DNA of 64,000 bases, taken from contig SVHT01000003.1 in assembly GCA_015055615.1 (NCBI GenBank), forward strand, positions 185,669 to 249,668, in the 5' to 3' direction. The DNA is from Clostridiales bacterium. GTDB taxonomy: Bacteria > Bacillota > Clostridia > Christensenellales > Borkfalkiaceae. The position numbers and the translations under genes are program-made. Of the stretch, positions 7,986 to 16,754 are shown in pieces (the first letter of the stretch is position 1; each line of letters starts with the position of its first letter). Below the pieces are notes generated by a model. That model did no database searches. It saw only the letters and a program-made list of their open reading frames with translations, and was not told where the DNA came from.

Positions 7986-9581
7986 ATGGCTTTACGCACC
8001 TTTTCAGACATAAAATTGCCGATTGGGCACAGCGAGGAAAGCTTGCGTTCTATCGCGCAAAAAAAGCTCGGCGGGAAACTCGGCTATTTTGCGATTAGGA
8101 AAAAATCACTCGACGCGCGAGATAAAAACAACATCCGTTATATTTATACGATTGAGTGTTCTAAGGAAGAACAAAAAAAGCAATCGCCCGTTTTCGAACG
8201 CTTGCCGAGCTATAAACAGCCGACCAACCCCGTTTTGGTGGTCGGTAGCGGTCCTGCGGGGCTGTTTTGCGCCTTGCGTTTGCTCGACCACGGCATAAAA
8301 CCCGTCTTAATTGAACGTGGCGCGCCCGTTGAAGAGCGTGAAAAGATTATTAAAAACTTCTTTGAAACAAAATTTTTAGACACGCAGACGAATATCCAAT
8401 TCGGCGAGGGTGGCGCAGGTACGTTTTCGGACGGAAAGCTCAATACCCAAACGCACAGCGCTCTCAATCGCGAGGTTTTGGAAACGTTTGTGCGTTTTGG
8501 CGCGCCCGAGGAAATTTTGTATCTTTCCAAACCCCACGTAGGAAGCGATAAGCTTAAACAAGTCGTGAAAAATATTCGCGCGTATATCCTTTCGCAAGGC
8601 GGAGAGGTGCATTTTCACACGCGGTTGGAAGATATCTCGGTGGAAAACGGACGTATCGTATCGGTCACGCTTTGTCGCAAAAATGCAAAAGGTATGGGGA
8701 CGGTACGCAACGAAACGCCAATCGACAACGATTTTACTCGTGAAAAGGTGAACGTATCGGCGGTTGCGCTCTGTATAGGGCACAGCGCAAGGGACACCTT
8801 TGAAAGTTTGCTAAAACGGGGCGTTTCCATGCGTCAAAAGGATTTTGCGGTGGGCGTGCGCATCGAACATTTGCAATCGGAAATCGGTAAAGCGCAATAC
8901 GGTAAGGCGTATACGCAACTCCCCGCCGCCGATTATAAACTCGTTTCCCACGCGTCCGAACGCGCGGCGTTTACCTTTTGTATGTGCCCGGGCGGTTACG
9001 TAATGCCGTCGGCGAGTGAGGAGGGGGGTGTGGTCACCAACGGCATGAGCAATTATGCCCGTGACGGCGAAAACGCCAATGCGGCGCTCATAGCCCAAGT
9101 AACGCGCGCGGATTTCGCGAACGATTCGCCCTTAGCGGGGGTGGAATTTCAGCGCAAAATCGAACGGGTCGCTTATCTTACAGGCGGTAAAAACTACGCC
9201 GCGCCCACACAGCTCGTCGGTGATTTTTTGCAAGACAGAGTCAGCGATCGTTTTGGCGAGGTGCATCCCACGTACGCAGCGGGAACGGCGTTTGCCGACC
9301 TTCGCGCCGTCTTGCCTTCGCCCGTTATCGACACGTTAAAGGCGGCGATTGTGGATATGGATAGGCGTTTGCGCGGGTTTGCCAATCCGCACGCCCTTTT
9401 GACGGGCGTGGAAAGCCGAACCAGCTCCCCCGTCCGTATCGAACGCGACGAAAGTTTGCAATCGGTTTCAGTTTTAGGGCTGTATCCTTGTGGCGAAGGG
9501 GCAGGGTATGCAGGCGGAATCACTTCGTCTGCGGCAGACGGACTGCGCGTTGCCACCGCAATCTATGCGTCTTTGTTGTAA
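7986..9581 (+). CDS. FAD-dependent dehydrogenase, COG2509 type
   Basis: A 531-residue protein. About 80 N-terminal residues precede the Rossmann motif VVGSGPAG (85-92). The conserved segment TNIQFGEGGAGTFSDGKLNT follows, and a C-terminal GEGAGYAGGITSSAADG binds the FAD. This order is typical of the COG2509 'uncharacterised FAD-dependent dehydrogenase' family. An in-frame upstream start exists at 7836 but overlaps the previous gene; AAAGGTGGGGGG directly before the ATG at 7986 decides the start. It is cotranscribed with the HI0933-like gene. The natural electron acceptor is unknown. Confidence 0.88.
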   Translation: MALRTFSDIKLPIGHSEESLRSIAQKKLGGKLGYFAIRKKSLDARDKNNIRYIYTIECSKEEQKKQSPVFERLPSYKQPTNPVLVVGSGPAGLFCALRLLDHGIKPVLIERGAPVEEREKIIKNFFETKFLDTQTNIQFGEGGAGTFSDGKLNTQTHSALNREVLETFVRFGAPEEILYLSKPHVGSDKLKQVVKNIRAYILSQGGEVHFHTRLEDISVENGRIVSVTLCRKNAKGMGTVRNETPIDNDFTREKVNVSAVALCIGHSARDTFESLLKRGVSMRQKDFAVGVRIEHLQSEIGKAQYGKAYTQLPAADYKLVSHASERAAFTFCMCPGGYVMPSASEEGGVVTNGMSNYARDGENANAALIAQVTRADFANDSPLAGVEFQRKIERVAYLTGGKNYAAPTQLVGDFLQDRVSDRFGEVHPTYAAGTAFADLRAVLPSPVIDTLKAAIVDMDRRLRGFANPHALLTGVESRTSSPVRIERDESLQSVSVLGLYPCGEGAGYAGGITSSAADGLRVATAIYASLL

Positions 9582-9607
9582 ATAATATCGTTAAAAACAA
9601 ACATTTT

Positions 9608-9666
9608 TTGTGAAAATTATAATAATTTCACAATATTATCACAATTTAAACATACAGATTTCACAA
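9608..9666. promoter_or_regulatory. Cluster of TTTCACAA / TTGTGAAA boxes
   Basis: TTGTGAAA (9608-9615) and TTTCACAA (9626-9633) form an inverted repeat with a 10-bp gap. A further ATCACAA (9638-9644) and another TTTCACAA (9659-9666) follow. The half-site TTCACA is the same as in the palindrome before the tetR gene at 9984-9998, so this may be a second binding region for that regulator. The rest of the 442-bp gap holds the structured element and terminator described next. Confidence 0.4.
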
Positions 9667-9689
9667 ACCAAGAATAAAATGAAAGATAC

Positions 9690-9887
9690 GAAAGGTGGGA
9701 ACGCCTTGATAGGAGCGACACGCTCCCGCGGAAGGTCGGATAGAAAATCGGAAAAGGTTTTCACCGCGCGCAAAAAAAGAGAATTATACGGAGAAGTGAT
9801 TCAACCGACTATACTAAACTTTTTTCATATTCTCTCACTAAAAGGTATGCGGTTCGCGCGTAAGGCGCGGATCGTATATCTTTTTTT
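9690..9887 (+). ncRNA. Candidate structured noncoding RNA ending in a terminator
   Basis: The gap between the COG2509 gene and tetR contains several stems: GGAGCG-aca-CGCTCC near 9712-9726, a long-range helix AGAGAAT (9778-9784) with ATTCTCT (9829-9835), and the terminator at 9844-9887. I know no RNA family that it matches. It could also be a long 3' untranslated region of the preceding gene. No clear promoter was found for it, and the 5' end given here is a guess. Confidence 0.3.
9844..9887 (+). terminator. Strong Rho-independent terminator
   Basis: A stem of up to 16 pairs, with several G-T wobbles, has arms 9844-9859 and 9865-9880 around a 5-nt loop. Seven T residues (9881-9887) follow. 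It lies about 260 bp after the nearest upstream stop codon. Confidence 0.82.
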
Positions 9888-9939
9888 GCGCTTTTTCGGT
9901 ATTTTTCGTGCCATTTATACGGTACGGTTGCAAAAACGC

Positions 9940-9998
9940 TTGCCTATTACGAAAAAAAGTATTATAATAATCGTGTAGAATATTTCACACGGTGTGAA
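9940..9998 (+). promoter_or_regulatory. tetR promoter with downstream operator
   Basis: TTGCCT (9940-9945), a 17-bp spacer and TATAAT (9963-9968) form the promoter. A 15-bp palindrome TTCACAC-G-GTGTGAA (9984-9998) lies just beyond the expected transcription start. Its position and symmetry fit an autoregulatory TetR operator. Confidence 0.68.
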
Positions 9999-10023
9999 TT
10001 ATTTCTAAGTATGGATAAAAACG

Positions 10024-10620
10024 GTGAATCAACAAATGAAGAGTGAAACAAGAAAGACAGACAGACGCGTCATACGAACCCAGCGTTCGATTCGCAACGC
10101 CCTTGCGGCGCTGTTGGTGGAAAAGGACGTAGAAAAAATTACGATCAAGGAAATTGCAGAACGCGCCGACGTGGATAGAAAGACGGTATACAATTATTAT
10201 ACGAGCGTTTACGAGATTTTGGCGGAATTGGAAAACGATTGGATAGAGGACTTCGACGCCTTTACCAAGCGCCTTGAAAATGTTCGCGGTATGGAATACG
10301 TGCAGAACTTTTTCCCTGCGCTGACCGAGTTGATTGCCGAGGATATCGAGTTATATACGCAATTAATGCGTATGGGCTCACAATCGCGCGTAATTAGCAA
10401 GCTCCTTTCGTTCCTGCGTGACAAGATAAAAAATGCTTTCGTGCGCAACTACGAGTTTGACAGCGAGCGCGTGAACGTTGCCGCCGAGTTTACTTTGGCG
10501 GGCTTGTTTTGGTCCTATCGCGCGTGGTTTAATTCCGAAAACAAAAAACCCCTCAAAGAGTTTTCCAGTGAGCTTGGCGAATTGGTTATGGGCGGTTTGA
10601 CGGCATACTTTGCAGAATAA
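10024..10620 (+). CDS. TetR/AcrR-family transcriptional regulator
   Basis: A 198-residue regulator. The helix-turn-helix covers residues about 40-59 (TIKEIAERADVDRKTVYNYY), preceded by the usual helix 1 (RSIRNALAALLVEKDVEKI). The C-terminal ligand domain is all-helical and not recognisable by eye. The start is the GTG at 10024, with GGA about eight bases ahead; an ATG at 10036 is the alternative. The palindrome at 9984-9998 between promoter and gene suggests autoregulation. No efflux gene is adjacent, so its regulon is not evident, unless the boxes at 9608-9666 are also its targets. Confidence 0.87.
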   Translation: MNQQMKSETRKTDRRVIRTQRSIRNALAALLVEKDVEKITIKEIAERADVDRKTVYNYYTSVYEILAELENDWIEDFDAFTKRLENVRGMEYVQNFFPALTELIAEDIELYTQLMRMGSQSRVISKLLSFLRDKIKNAFVRNYEFDSERVNVAAEFTLAGLFWSYRAWFNSENKKPLKEFSSELGELVMGGLTAYFAE

Positions 10621-10635
10621 AAGCGGATAAAAAAA

Positions 10636-10666
10636 GAAAAGCAGACCGAAAAGGTCTGCTTTTTTG
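10636..10666. terminator. Bidirectional terminator between tetR and pepV
   Basis: AAAGCAGACC and GGTCTGCTTT form the stem around a GAAAA loop, with A residues before and T residues after. It fits termination of both converging genes. Confidence 0.87.
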
Positions 10667-10681
10667 CGCTATTCGATTGTC

Positions 10682-12028
10682 TTAGAGGGCAATTTCCTTG
10701 ATAGCCTGATAATAAACGTCGCTCATAAAACGCAACGTGTCAAAGGTTACGTATTCGTTGGCTTGGTGAATGGTATTTTCTTCGCCCGGCATTTCAGGAC
10801 CAAACGCGCAACCGCATTTCAAAGCGCGCGCATACGTACCGCCACCAATGGCAATCGGCTTTTCCTTTTTCCCCGTTGCGGCGTTGTATACGCCCATTAG
10901 GGTTGTCAACAATTTTCCGTTGGGGTCGTTGTATAAGGGCGCTTGGTAATTGACGATTTGATACGCCTCGCCACTCTGGTCCAGCTTATCCGTCACAGCG
11001 GAAAGGGGGAGCGTTGCGGGGAAACGGATATCCGTCGTCACCGTCAAAACCTTGCCGTCAAAAACCGCTACGTCGGGGGACATGGTCAAACGACCGGTTT
11101 CGTCTTCCAATTTTTTCAAGCCCATACAATCAGCGAAGAGCAAATCGTACGCGCGCTTGCAATCGGCGTTGATACCGCTCAAAAAGGCGAGTGCCGCCTC
11201 CAAAGCGTTCGCTCCCTTTTCGGGGGTAGAGCCGTGCGCAGACTTACCGAAAACGGAAAGGACGTTCGTCGTGTTGTCATAGGAAAGCGAAGTCCCGTCT
11301 ACGGGGTTTTGATATCCGATTAGAGCGGTTGCCGCTTTTTTTGTCAAGGTAACCGCCGCGCGGTCGCAAACCATATTTACCCGTTCGCCCGCGTTCAACG
11401 CAGACATGGGTGGGGTGTTTATCGCAAAAGAGGAGGTAAAATGCAAAATTCCCTTCTCTGCGTAGATGGCGGGGAAATCGGCGTCGGGGGTAAACCCTTC
11501 TTCGGGCATCACCGCAACCTTGTTGTAATAATCGATACATTTCCAACCGCTTTCTTCGTTGCACCCGACGATGAGCTTAAAGGTGCGCTTGGGGGTAATG
11601 CCCGCGTCCTTCAACGCTTTCAAGGCATACAGACAAACGATAGCGGGGGCTTTGTCGTCCATAGCGCCCCGTCCCCAAATTTTTGTTCCCAACACACCGC
11701 CGTCAGAGGGATCGTCGTTGATTACACCGCCAAAGGGGGGATATTTCCAACCGCTCCCGGCAGGCACGACGTCCAAATGCGCCAAAATTGCAAACGCTTT
11801 GCCCTCGCCAAAGATGACCTCGCCGACGTAATTGTCGTAATTGCGGGTTTCAAAACCCATACTTTTTGCCAAATCCAAAAAATACGCCAAACAATCGGCG
11901 GTTTCCTTGCCGAACGGACAACCGTCCATGGCAGGCTTTAAAGAGGAATCAAACCGCAAAATTTCCACGGTCGATTGCACGATTTGGTCGAAATATTTGT
12001 CCATAGGACGTACTTTGCTATTTTCCAT
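10682..12028 (-). CDS. pepV: M20 family dipeptidase PepV
   Basis: A 448-residue cytosolic zinc dipeptidase. The metal and catalytic residues are in place: H84 and D86 in AILAHLDVVPAG, D124 in GRGAMDDK, the catalytic pair E158-E159 in GCNEES, and a C-terminal histidine in ENTIHQANE. The motif GWKYPPFGG after the first His-x-Asp is typical of PepV. It cleaves dipeptides with an unblocked N-terminus and supplies amino acids. GGGAG precedes the ATG at 12028; an in-frame ATG eight codons later is possible but less well placed. The gene is monocistronic and converges on tetR. Confidence 0.92.
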   Translation of the reverse strand: MENSKVRPMDKYFDQIVQSTVEILRFDSSLKPAMDGCPFGKETADCLAYFLDLAKSMGFETRNYDNYVGEVIFGEGKAFAILAHLDVVPAGSGWKYPPFGGVINDDPSDGGVLGTKIWGRGAMDDKAPAIVCLYALKALKDAGITPKRTFKLIVGCNEESGWKCIDYYNKVAVMPEEGFTPDADFPAIYAEKGILHFTSSFAINTPPMSALNAGERVNMVCDRAAVTLTKKAATALIGYQNPVDGTSLSYDNTTNVLSVFGKSAHGSTPEKGANALEAALAFLSGINADCKRAYDLLFADCMGLKKLEDETGRLTMSPDVAVFDGKVLTVTTDIRFPATLPLSAVTDKLDQSGEAYQIVNYQAPLYNDPNGKLLTTLMGVYNAATGKKEKPIAIGGGTYARALKCGCAFGPEMPGEENTIHQANEYVTFDTLRFMSDVYYQAIKEIAL

Positions 12029-12146
12029 AAAACACTCCCAACCGCTTTTTAGGTGCGGTTTACCCTTTTATTATACACCAAAAAGAGGGTTTGGTAAAGA
12101 AAATAAAGGGGTTTGCTTAAAAAAATATATTTTTTTAAGACAGGCT

Positions 12147-12175
12147 TTGACAAACTGCGAAAAGTATGCTACAAT
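12147..12175 (+). promoter_or_regulatory. Promoter of radC and probably the sensor kinase operon
   Basis: TTGACA (12147-12152), a 17-bp spacer and TACAAT (12170-12175), 33 bp ahead of the radC start. Confidence 0.82.
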
Positions 12176-12208
12176 AAATGTGATAGATAACACAATGGAG
12201 TAAAGGAT

Positions 12209-12916
12209 ATGCACGAACACGACGGGCACCGTACCCGCCTGCGCGAAAAATTGGATAAGGGCGCTTTGCAGGACCACGAATATTTAGAATTGCTCTTATG
12301 TACGGCAATGCCACGCAGAAATACCAACGATATTGCCCACCGCTTGCTCTCGCAATTCGGTTCGGTGACGGGGGTGTTTTCGGCGGATTATGCCGATTTG
12401 ATAAAGGTAAAAGGGGTTGGCGAGGGCGTAGCGGGTTTTCTTGTCAGCTTGGGTAAGTTGGTGGAAAAATATTATCGCCGACAAACGGCTGCATATCGCG
12501 GCATATTTGAAACGAATCGTTTTATCAGCTATTTAAAGGAAAACTACAAAGACGAACGGCGCGAAGTGCTGGACGTGTACTTTTTAGACGAAAACAAGTT
12601 TGTGTTTGCCATCAAGAGCGTGACCAACGGCGGCGTGGATAGGGCGGAATTCGACCCGATGATTTTGACGCAGTTGCTCGTAGAATTAAAACCGGCGGGG
12701 CTTGTTTTGGTACACAATCACCCCAATGGCTCGTACTTGCCGTCGGCTGCGGACGATGAAACGACGGGCAAGTGTCAGATTTTATGTAGCTATCATAACG
12801 TGGTACTCTGCGACCATTTGATTTGCGCCAAAGAGGGCGTATACAGTTATTTAAACGACAAAAAATTAGAAAAAATCAGCAAAAAATATTCCGTGCAAAA
12901 CTTGATAAAGGAATAG
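12209..12916 (+). CDS. radC: RadC-like JAB/MPN domain protein
   Basis: A 235-residue protein of the RadC family. An N-terminal helix-hairpin-helix region (about 20-85, with VKGVGEGVAGFL) precedes the metalloprotease-like domain. The JAMM zinc signature is complete: H169-x-H171, seven residues, S179-x-x-D182, within HNHPNGSYLPSAAD. Despite the name, a role in DNA repair is not established for the family. The gene is followed after 32 bp by the sensor kinase gene and may share its transcript. Confidence 0.9.
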   Translation: MHEHDGHRTRLREKLDKGALQDHEYLELLLCTAMPRRNTNDIAHRLLSQFGSVTGVFSADYADLIKVKGVGEGVAGFLVSLGKLVEKYYRRQTAAYRGIFETNRFISYLKENYKDERREVLDVYFLDENKFVFAIKSVTNGGVDRAEFDPMILTQLLVELKPAGLVLVHNHPNGSYLPSAADDETTGKCQILCSYHNVVLCDHLICAKEGVYSYLNDKKLEKISKKYSVQNLIKE

Positions 12917-12948
12917 TGAAACAGGCAAGAGCGGAAAAGGGGGCAAAC

Positions 12949-14244
12949 GTGTCGAAAAAAAATAGAAACAGACGTGAGGAACGGGGCGAAGACGGTGCGA
13001 TTCGCGCCTATTTCGAGCGCTTGCTTGCCAAATACGATTTCCGCAACGAACAGCAATTTTCGCTATTTTTCAGATGGCTGATTTTCATTTTGCTTATTGT
13101 TGTGCAATCCCTTTTGCTGTTACAGCATTTTGAAATATTCTTCTCGATAAAAGCGTGGTGGCAAGCGTTTCCTTTGCAAATCAACGTGGCAACGTTTACG
13201 CTGTTTGAGTTTGCCAAGCTGTTCGTGGTCAAAAACAAAAGGGTGTCTACTTTGTTTTACGTGCTAAGCGCATTATCGGCGTGCGGATTTTTGTTTTTGG
13301 CGAGCGGAAGATATGCGCTCATCATTTACGTTTTGGTTTTGACGGAAGTCTATATGACGTCGAAACGGGGCAAATCGCTGCTGTGGATATACGTGCTTTG
13401 CGTGCCCTTATACGCTTTGATATATACGGCGCGTATTACCTACAACGGCGTGCGTATAGACCTTTGGCAGTTGTTGCAAGACTCAATCGGCGCGTTTGTG
13501 CTGTTGACGGCGCACTTTGTTATCGTGCAGGTTGCCTTTGCTTTTTACCGACAGTTTTTGCGCCTAGATAAAACGCTGAAAGAACTGAACGAGAGTAAAA
13601 AGGAACTGGAAAAGGCGTACGAGGCTGCGCGCGAGGTTTCCGCTTTGGAAGAACGGCAGCGTATCGCTAAGGAAATACACGACACGGCGGGGCATTCGCT
13701 GACGACGGTGATTATGCAGACGGAATCGGCAAAGCTGATTGTCGAGGAGAATCCCGAAGAGGCGAAAAATAAGATTATCGCGGCGAATTTGCAGGCGCGA
13801 CACGCCTTGGAAGAATTGCGCGACAGCGTGCATTTGCTTTCGGGCAGAACGGTACAAAACAGCTTGAAGGACGAACTACTCTCTATCGTACACGAATCTA
13901 CGGACGGTACGGACATTAAAATTCGTTCGGACGTGGACGATATGTCCGTCAATCAAGCCCTGCACCGTTTCCTTTGCAATACCTTAAAGGAAGGGATTTC
14001 CAACGGACTTCGCCACGGCGGCGCGACGGCTTTTTGGTTTGAATGCAAGCGGGAAGAGGATAAAATCACGTTTGTGCTGTCGGACAACGGCAAGGGCGCG
14101 GGAGATAACGGTGTCCATAAGGGCTTTGGCTTGACGACAATGGAAGAACGGGTGCGCGCTTTGGGCGGTGAAGTAGCCTTTTCGTCAGAAGAGGACGAAG
14201 GGTTTGAAATTCGTATACAGCTGCCTATGGCAACGGAGGAATAG
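12949..14244 (+). CDS. NarL-type sensor histidine kinase
   Basis: A 431-residue membrane kinase. About five membrane helices lie between residues 42 and 205, with no large extracellular domain. A coiled linker (205-235) leads to the HisKA_3 dimerisation domain with phosphoacceptor H244 in EIHDTAGHSLTTV. The ATPase domain has an N-box NGLRHGG and DNGKG. The architecture is close to DesK/LiaS kinases that sense membrane state. The start GTG at 12949 has GGGGG six bases before it; the reading frame is open further upstream but overlaps radC. The response regulator gene starts 3 bp after the stop. Confidence 0.87.
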   Translation: MSKKNRNRREERGEDGAIRAYFERLLAKYDFRNEQQFSLFFRWLIFILLIVVQSLLLLQHFEIFFSIKAWWQAFPLQINVATFTLFEFAKLFVVKNKRVSTLFYVLSALSACGFLFLASGRYALIIYVLVLTEVYMTSKRGKSLLWIYVLCVPLYALIYTARITYNGVRIDLWQLLQDSIGAFVLLTAHFVIVQVAFAFYRQFLRLDKTLKELNESKKELEKAYEAAREVSALEERQRIAKEIHDTAGHSLTTVIMQTESAKLIVEENPEEAKNKIIAANLQARHALEELRDSVHLLSGRTVQNSLKDELLSIVHESTDGTDIKIRSDVDDMSVNQALHRFLCNTLKEGISNGLRHGGATAFWFECKREEDKITFVLSDNGKGAGDNGVHKGFGLTTMEERVRALGGEVAFSSEEDEGFEIRIQLPMATEE

Positions 14245-14247
14245 GAT

Positions 14248-14901
14248 ATGGAGAACAAGAAAATCAGGGTTTTGGTTGTGGACGACCAGTTGACGCTCGC
14301 CGACGAAATCGGGGATATTTTACGCACGGACGAGGGGTTGGAATTCGTGGGGACGGCGCAGGACGGTTTTGACGCTCTGCAAAAAATGCCTACGCTTTTA
14401 CCCGACGTCGTGCTGATGGATATCCGTATGCCGAATATGAACGGCGTGGTGGCAACGCAACGTATCAAGACGGAATATCCCGACGTAAAAGTGGTGATTT
14501 TGACGACCTTCGACGACAGCGATTATATCCTCAACGCTATCAACAACGGGGCTAGCGGTTATCTTTTAAAGGGGCTGGGCAGTAACGCCCTCATTAGCGC
14601 CGTCAAGGACGCGTATAACGGAGATACGATTTTGCCGGCAAAAATTGCGCGCAGAATCACCGACGCAGCGAAAAACGTGGCGGCGGATCGGGAAATCCGT
14701 TTGCAACGCGCCTTTGGTATGTCGGATAGAGAAATCGAAATTGCGCTGATGATGTACGAGGGTTTTACCAACCGTCAAATTTCCTCGGCGTTAAAGCTGT
14801 CGGAAGGCACGACGAGAAATTACGTGTCGGGTATCTATATTAAGACAAATGCGGAAAACCGCGCGGACGCGGTGGCGGCAATCAAAAAGGTGTTGTATTA
14901 A
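14248..14901 (+). CDS. NarL/FixJ-family response regulator
   Basis: A 217-residue regulator paired with the kinase before it. The receiver domain has the acidic pair D12-D13, the phosphoacceptor D58 in VVLMDIRMPNMNG, and the conserved Thr/Lys region (VVILTTFDD ... LLKG). The LuxR-type helix-turn-helix occupies about 155-215 (MSDREIEIALMMYEGFTNRQ). A start 3 bp after the kinase stop implies translational coupling. No obvious target promoter is visible next to it. Confidence 0.92.
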   Translation: MENKKIRVLVVDDQLTLADEIGDILRTDEGLEFVGTAQDGFDALQKMPTLLPDVVLMDIRMPNMNGVVATQRIKTEYPDVKVVILTTFDDSDYILNAINNGASGYLLKGLGSNALISAVKDAYNGDTILPAKIARRITDAAKNVAADREIRLQRAFGMSDREIEIALMMYEGFTNRQISSALKLSEGTTRNYVSGIYIKTNAENRADAVAAIKKVLY

Positions 14902-14923
14902 GCGAAAAAAGGGATAGGCGACG

Positions 14924-15571
14924 ATGTACGAAACGGTTATTTTCGATTTGGACGGAACCCTTTTGGATACCTTGGACGATTTGCATAGCGCGGTGAACGC
15001 GGCGCTTGGTGAGTATAACTTGCCTTTGCGTAGCAAAGAAGAGGTCCGCGCGTTTATCGGCAATGGTATTGCTAAGTTGATAGAACGCGCAATCGGGGTA
15101 AAGGATTACGCCGATTTTGACGGTGTTTTGTGGGCGTTTAAAGGGTATTATAAAGAGCATTGCAAGGATAAAACTGCTCCGTATGCAGGGATACGCAACC
15201 TGCTTAGCGCATTAAAGGCGCGCGGGATAAAGACGGCGGTGGTGTCCAACAAAGCCGATTTTGCGGTAAAGCTGTTGGCGGAAGAGTATTTTGACGGTCT
15301 GTTGCTTGCGGCGGTGGGGGAAAACGAAGAGGCGGGGATACGCAAAAAGCCCGCGCCCGATTCCCTGCTTGCCGTTATGGAAAAATTGCAGGCGGATAAA
15401 CGGACGACGGTATACGTCGGGGATTCTGAGGTGGATATACAGACGGCGCAAAATGCGCTGGTGGATTGTCTTTCGGTGACTTGGGGCTTTAAAGACAGAG
15501 CCTTTTTGCGAGAAAACGGCGCGCAAATTTTGATTGACGAGCCGTCGCAAATTTTGGCGTATTGCAAGTAA
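14924..15571 (+). CDS. HAD-family hydrolase, phosphoglycolate phosphatase-like
   Basis: A 215-residue enzyme of HAD subfamily I. Motif I is FDLDGTLLDT with nucleophile D8 and acid D10. The helical cap follows, then motif II (VVSNK), motif III Lys (RKKPAPDSL) and motif IV (VYVGDSEVD). These match Gph/PpaX-type phosphatases that remove phosphate from small metabolites such as phosphoglycolate or pyrophosphate. The gene lies 22 bp after the response regulator and 21 bp before the cysteine synthase-like gene, so all may be on one transcript. Confidence 0.87.
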   Translation: MYETVIFDLDGTLLDTLDDLHSAVNAALGEYNLPLRSKEEVRAFIGNGIAKLIERAIGVKDYADFDGVLWAFKGYYKEHCKDKTAPYAGIRNLLSALKARGIKTAVVSNKADFAVKLLAEEYFDGLLLAAVGENEEAGIRKKPAPDSLLAVMEKLQADKRTTVYVGDSEVDIQTAQNALVDCLSVTWGFKDRAFLRENGAQILIDEPSQILAYCK

Positions 15572-15592
15572 GTTTTATAAAAGGGGTATACC

Positions 15593-16492
15593 ATGTCCGT
15601 AATGAAAGGGATAGGAAACACAAAATTGCAGGAATTGACCGCGCTTACGGGTGCGGAACATTGCGTTGCGCGGGTGTTTGCTAAGGTGGAAAAAGATAAC
15701 CTTGGCGGTTCCATTAAGGACAGAGTTGCCTTTGCGATTTTGGACGACGCGGAAAAGAGAGGTCGTTTGCAAAAGGGTGGCACGGTTATCGAGGCAACCT
15801 CGGGGAATACGGGTATCGGCTTGGCGTTGGCGGCAAAGCTCCGCGGGTATAAGGCGATAATCGTTATGCCCGACACGATGAGCGTGGAACGCCGCGCAAT
15901 GATTAAAGAATACGGCGGGGAGGTTGTGCTCACCGACGGTAAAAGGGGTATGCAGGCGGCGGTGGAAAAGGCGAACGAATTGCTTTGCGTGACGCCGAAC
16001 GCTATTCTTGCCGACCAATTTAACAATCCCGTTTGCGCTACGGCGCATTACGAAACGACCGCGCCTGAAATTTGGGCGCAGACGGACGGAAAAGTGGATA
16101 TTTTCGTGGCTTGCGTGGGTACGGGCGGTACGCTGACGGGGGTAGGTAAATTTCTCAAAGAGAAAAACCCCGCTTGCAAGGTGGTGGCGGTGGAGCCTGC
16201 CTATTCTCCACTTCTTTCGCAAGGTAAGGCTGGGGCGCACGGCATACAGGGTATCGGCGCAAACTTTGTGCCGAGCGTGTTGGATAGAACGCTCTACGAC
16301 GAAGTGCTTACCGTGACGGACGAAGAGGCGTTTGCTATGAAAGACCGTTTGTACGCGGAAGAGAATCTGTTTGTCGGTATCTCGTCGGGGGCGGCGGTGG
16401 CGGCGACTCTGCGCCTTGCAAAACGCCCCGAAAATGCGGGAAAAACGATTGTTACGGTATTGCCCGACCACGGGAATAGATACGGAAAATAG
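15593..16492 (+). CDS. cysK: Cysteine synthase-like PLP enzyme (O-acetylserine sulfhydrylase)
   Basis: A 299-residue fold-type II PLP enzyme. The Schiff-base lysine is K42 in NLGGSIKDRVA, the phosphate and substrate loop is EATSGNTGIG (67-76), and the glycine loop GTGGTLTGVG and the C-terminal SSGAAVA are present. This is the CysK/CysM core that makes cysteine from O-acetylserine and sulfide. No serine acetyltransferase gene is next to it, and CysM or cystathionine synthase-like activity cannot be excluded. A tandem 93-bp repeat begins at its stop codon. Confidence 0.88.
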   Translation: MSVMKGIGNTKLQELTALTGAEHCVARVFAKVEKDNLGGSIKDRVAFAILDDAEKRGRLQKGGTVIEATSGNTGIGLALAAKLRGYKAIIVMPDTMSVERRAMIKEYGGEVVLTDGKRGMQAAVEKANELLCVTPNAILADQFNNPVCATAHYETTAPEIWAQTDGKVDIFVACVGTGGTLTGVGKFLKEKNPACKVVAVEPAYSPLLSQGKAGAHGIQGIGANFVPSVLDRTLYDEVLTVTDEEAFAMKDRLYAEENLFVGISSGAAVAATLRLAKRPENAGKTIVTVLPDHGNRYGK

Positions 16493-16700
16493 TAAAAATA
16501 GCGGCAAGATTATCAACAAAAATATTCGGTCGATGAGGTTCTCAAACAAATGTGGGAATTTCTATACACACGGATTGAAAGATGGTAAAACTAGCTGCAA
16601 GATTATCAACAAAAATATTCGGTCGATGAGGTTCTCAAACAAATGTGGGAATTTCTATACACACGGATTGAAAGATAGTAAAACTAGCTGCAAGATTATC
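16489..16700 (+). repeat. 93-bp tandem duplication with a partial third copy
   Basis: Copies at 16504-16596 and 16597-16689 are identical except for one base (G versus A near the end), and an 11-bp start of a third copy follows from 16690. A degenerate unit end (ATAGTAAAAATAGC) overlaps the cysK stop codon. The period is a multiple of three and one reading frame stays open through it, but no convincing start codon or SD exists. It does not have CRISPR spacing, and I match it to no known element. Confidence 0.9.
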
Positions 16701-16706
16701 TTGCAA

Positions 16707-16741
16707 AAAAGGCTTTGGAGAAAAAACTCCAAAGCCTTTTT
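16707..16741. terminator. Bidirectional terminator between cysK and mgtE
   Basis: AAAAGGCTTTGGAG (16707-16720) pairs with CTCCAAAGCCTTTT (16727-16740) around six A residues. T and A runs on either side let it serve both converging genes. Confidence 0.9.
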
Positions 16742-16754
16742 GTTTGTCTAAAAT

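Noticed and set aside
9708-9978. A 90-codon TTG-started ORF with AAAGGTGGG before it
   Set aside because: It runs through the strong terminator at 9844-9887 and the tetR promoter, and its product is an irregular basic peptide. Coding is unlikely.
16504-16700. CRISPR array
   Set aside because: There are only two near-identical 93-bp units in tandem with no unique spacers between shorter repeats, and no cas genes nearby.
16371-16751. ORF through the 93-bp repeats giving a 31-residue repeat peptide
   Set aside because: It begins inside cysK in another frame, has no start with an SD in the repeat region, and continues into the terminator stem.
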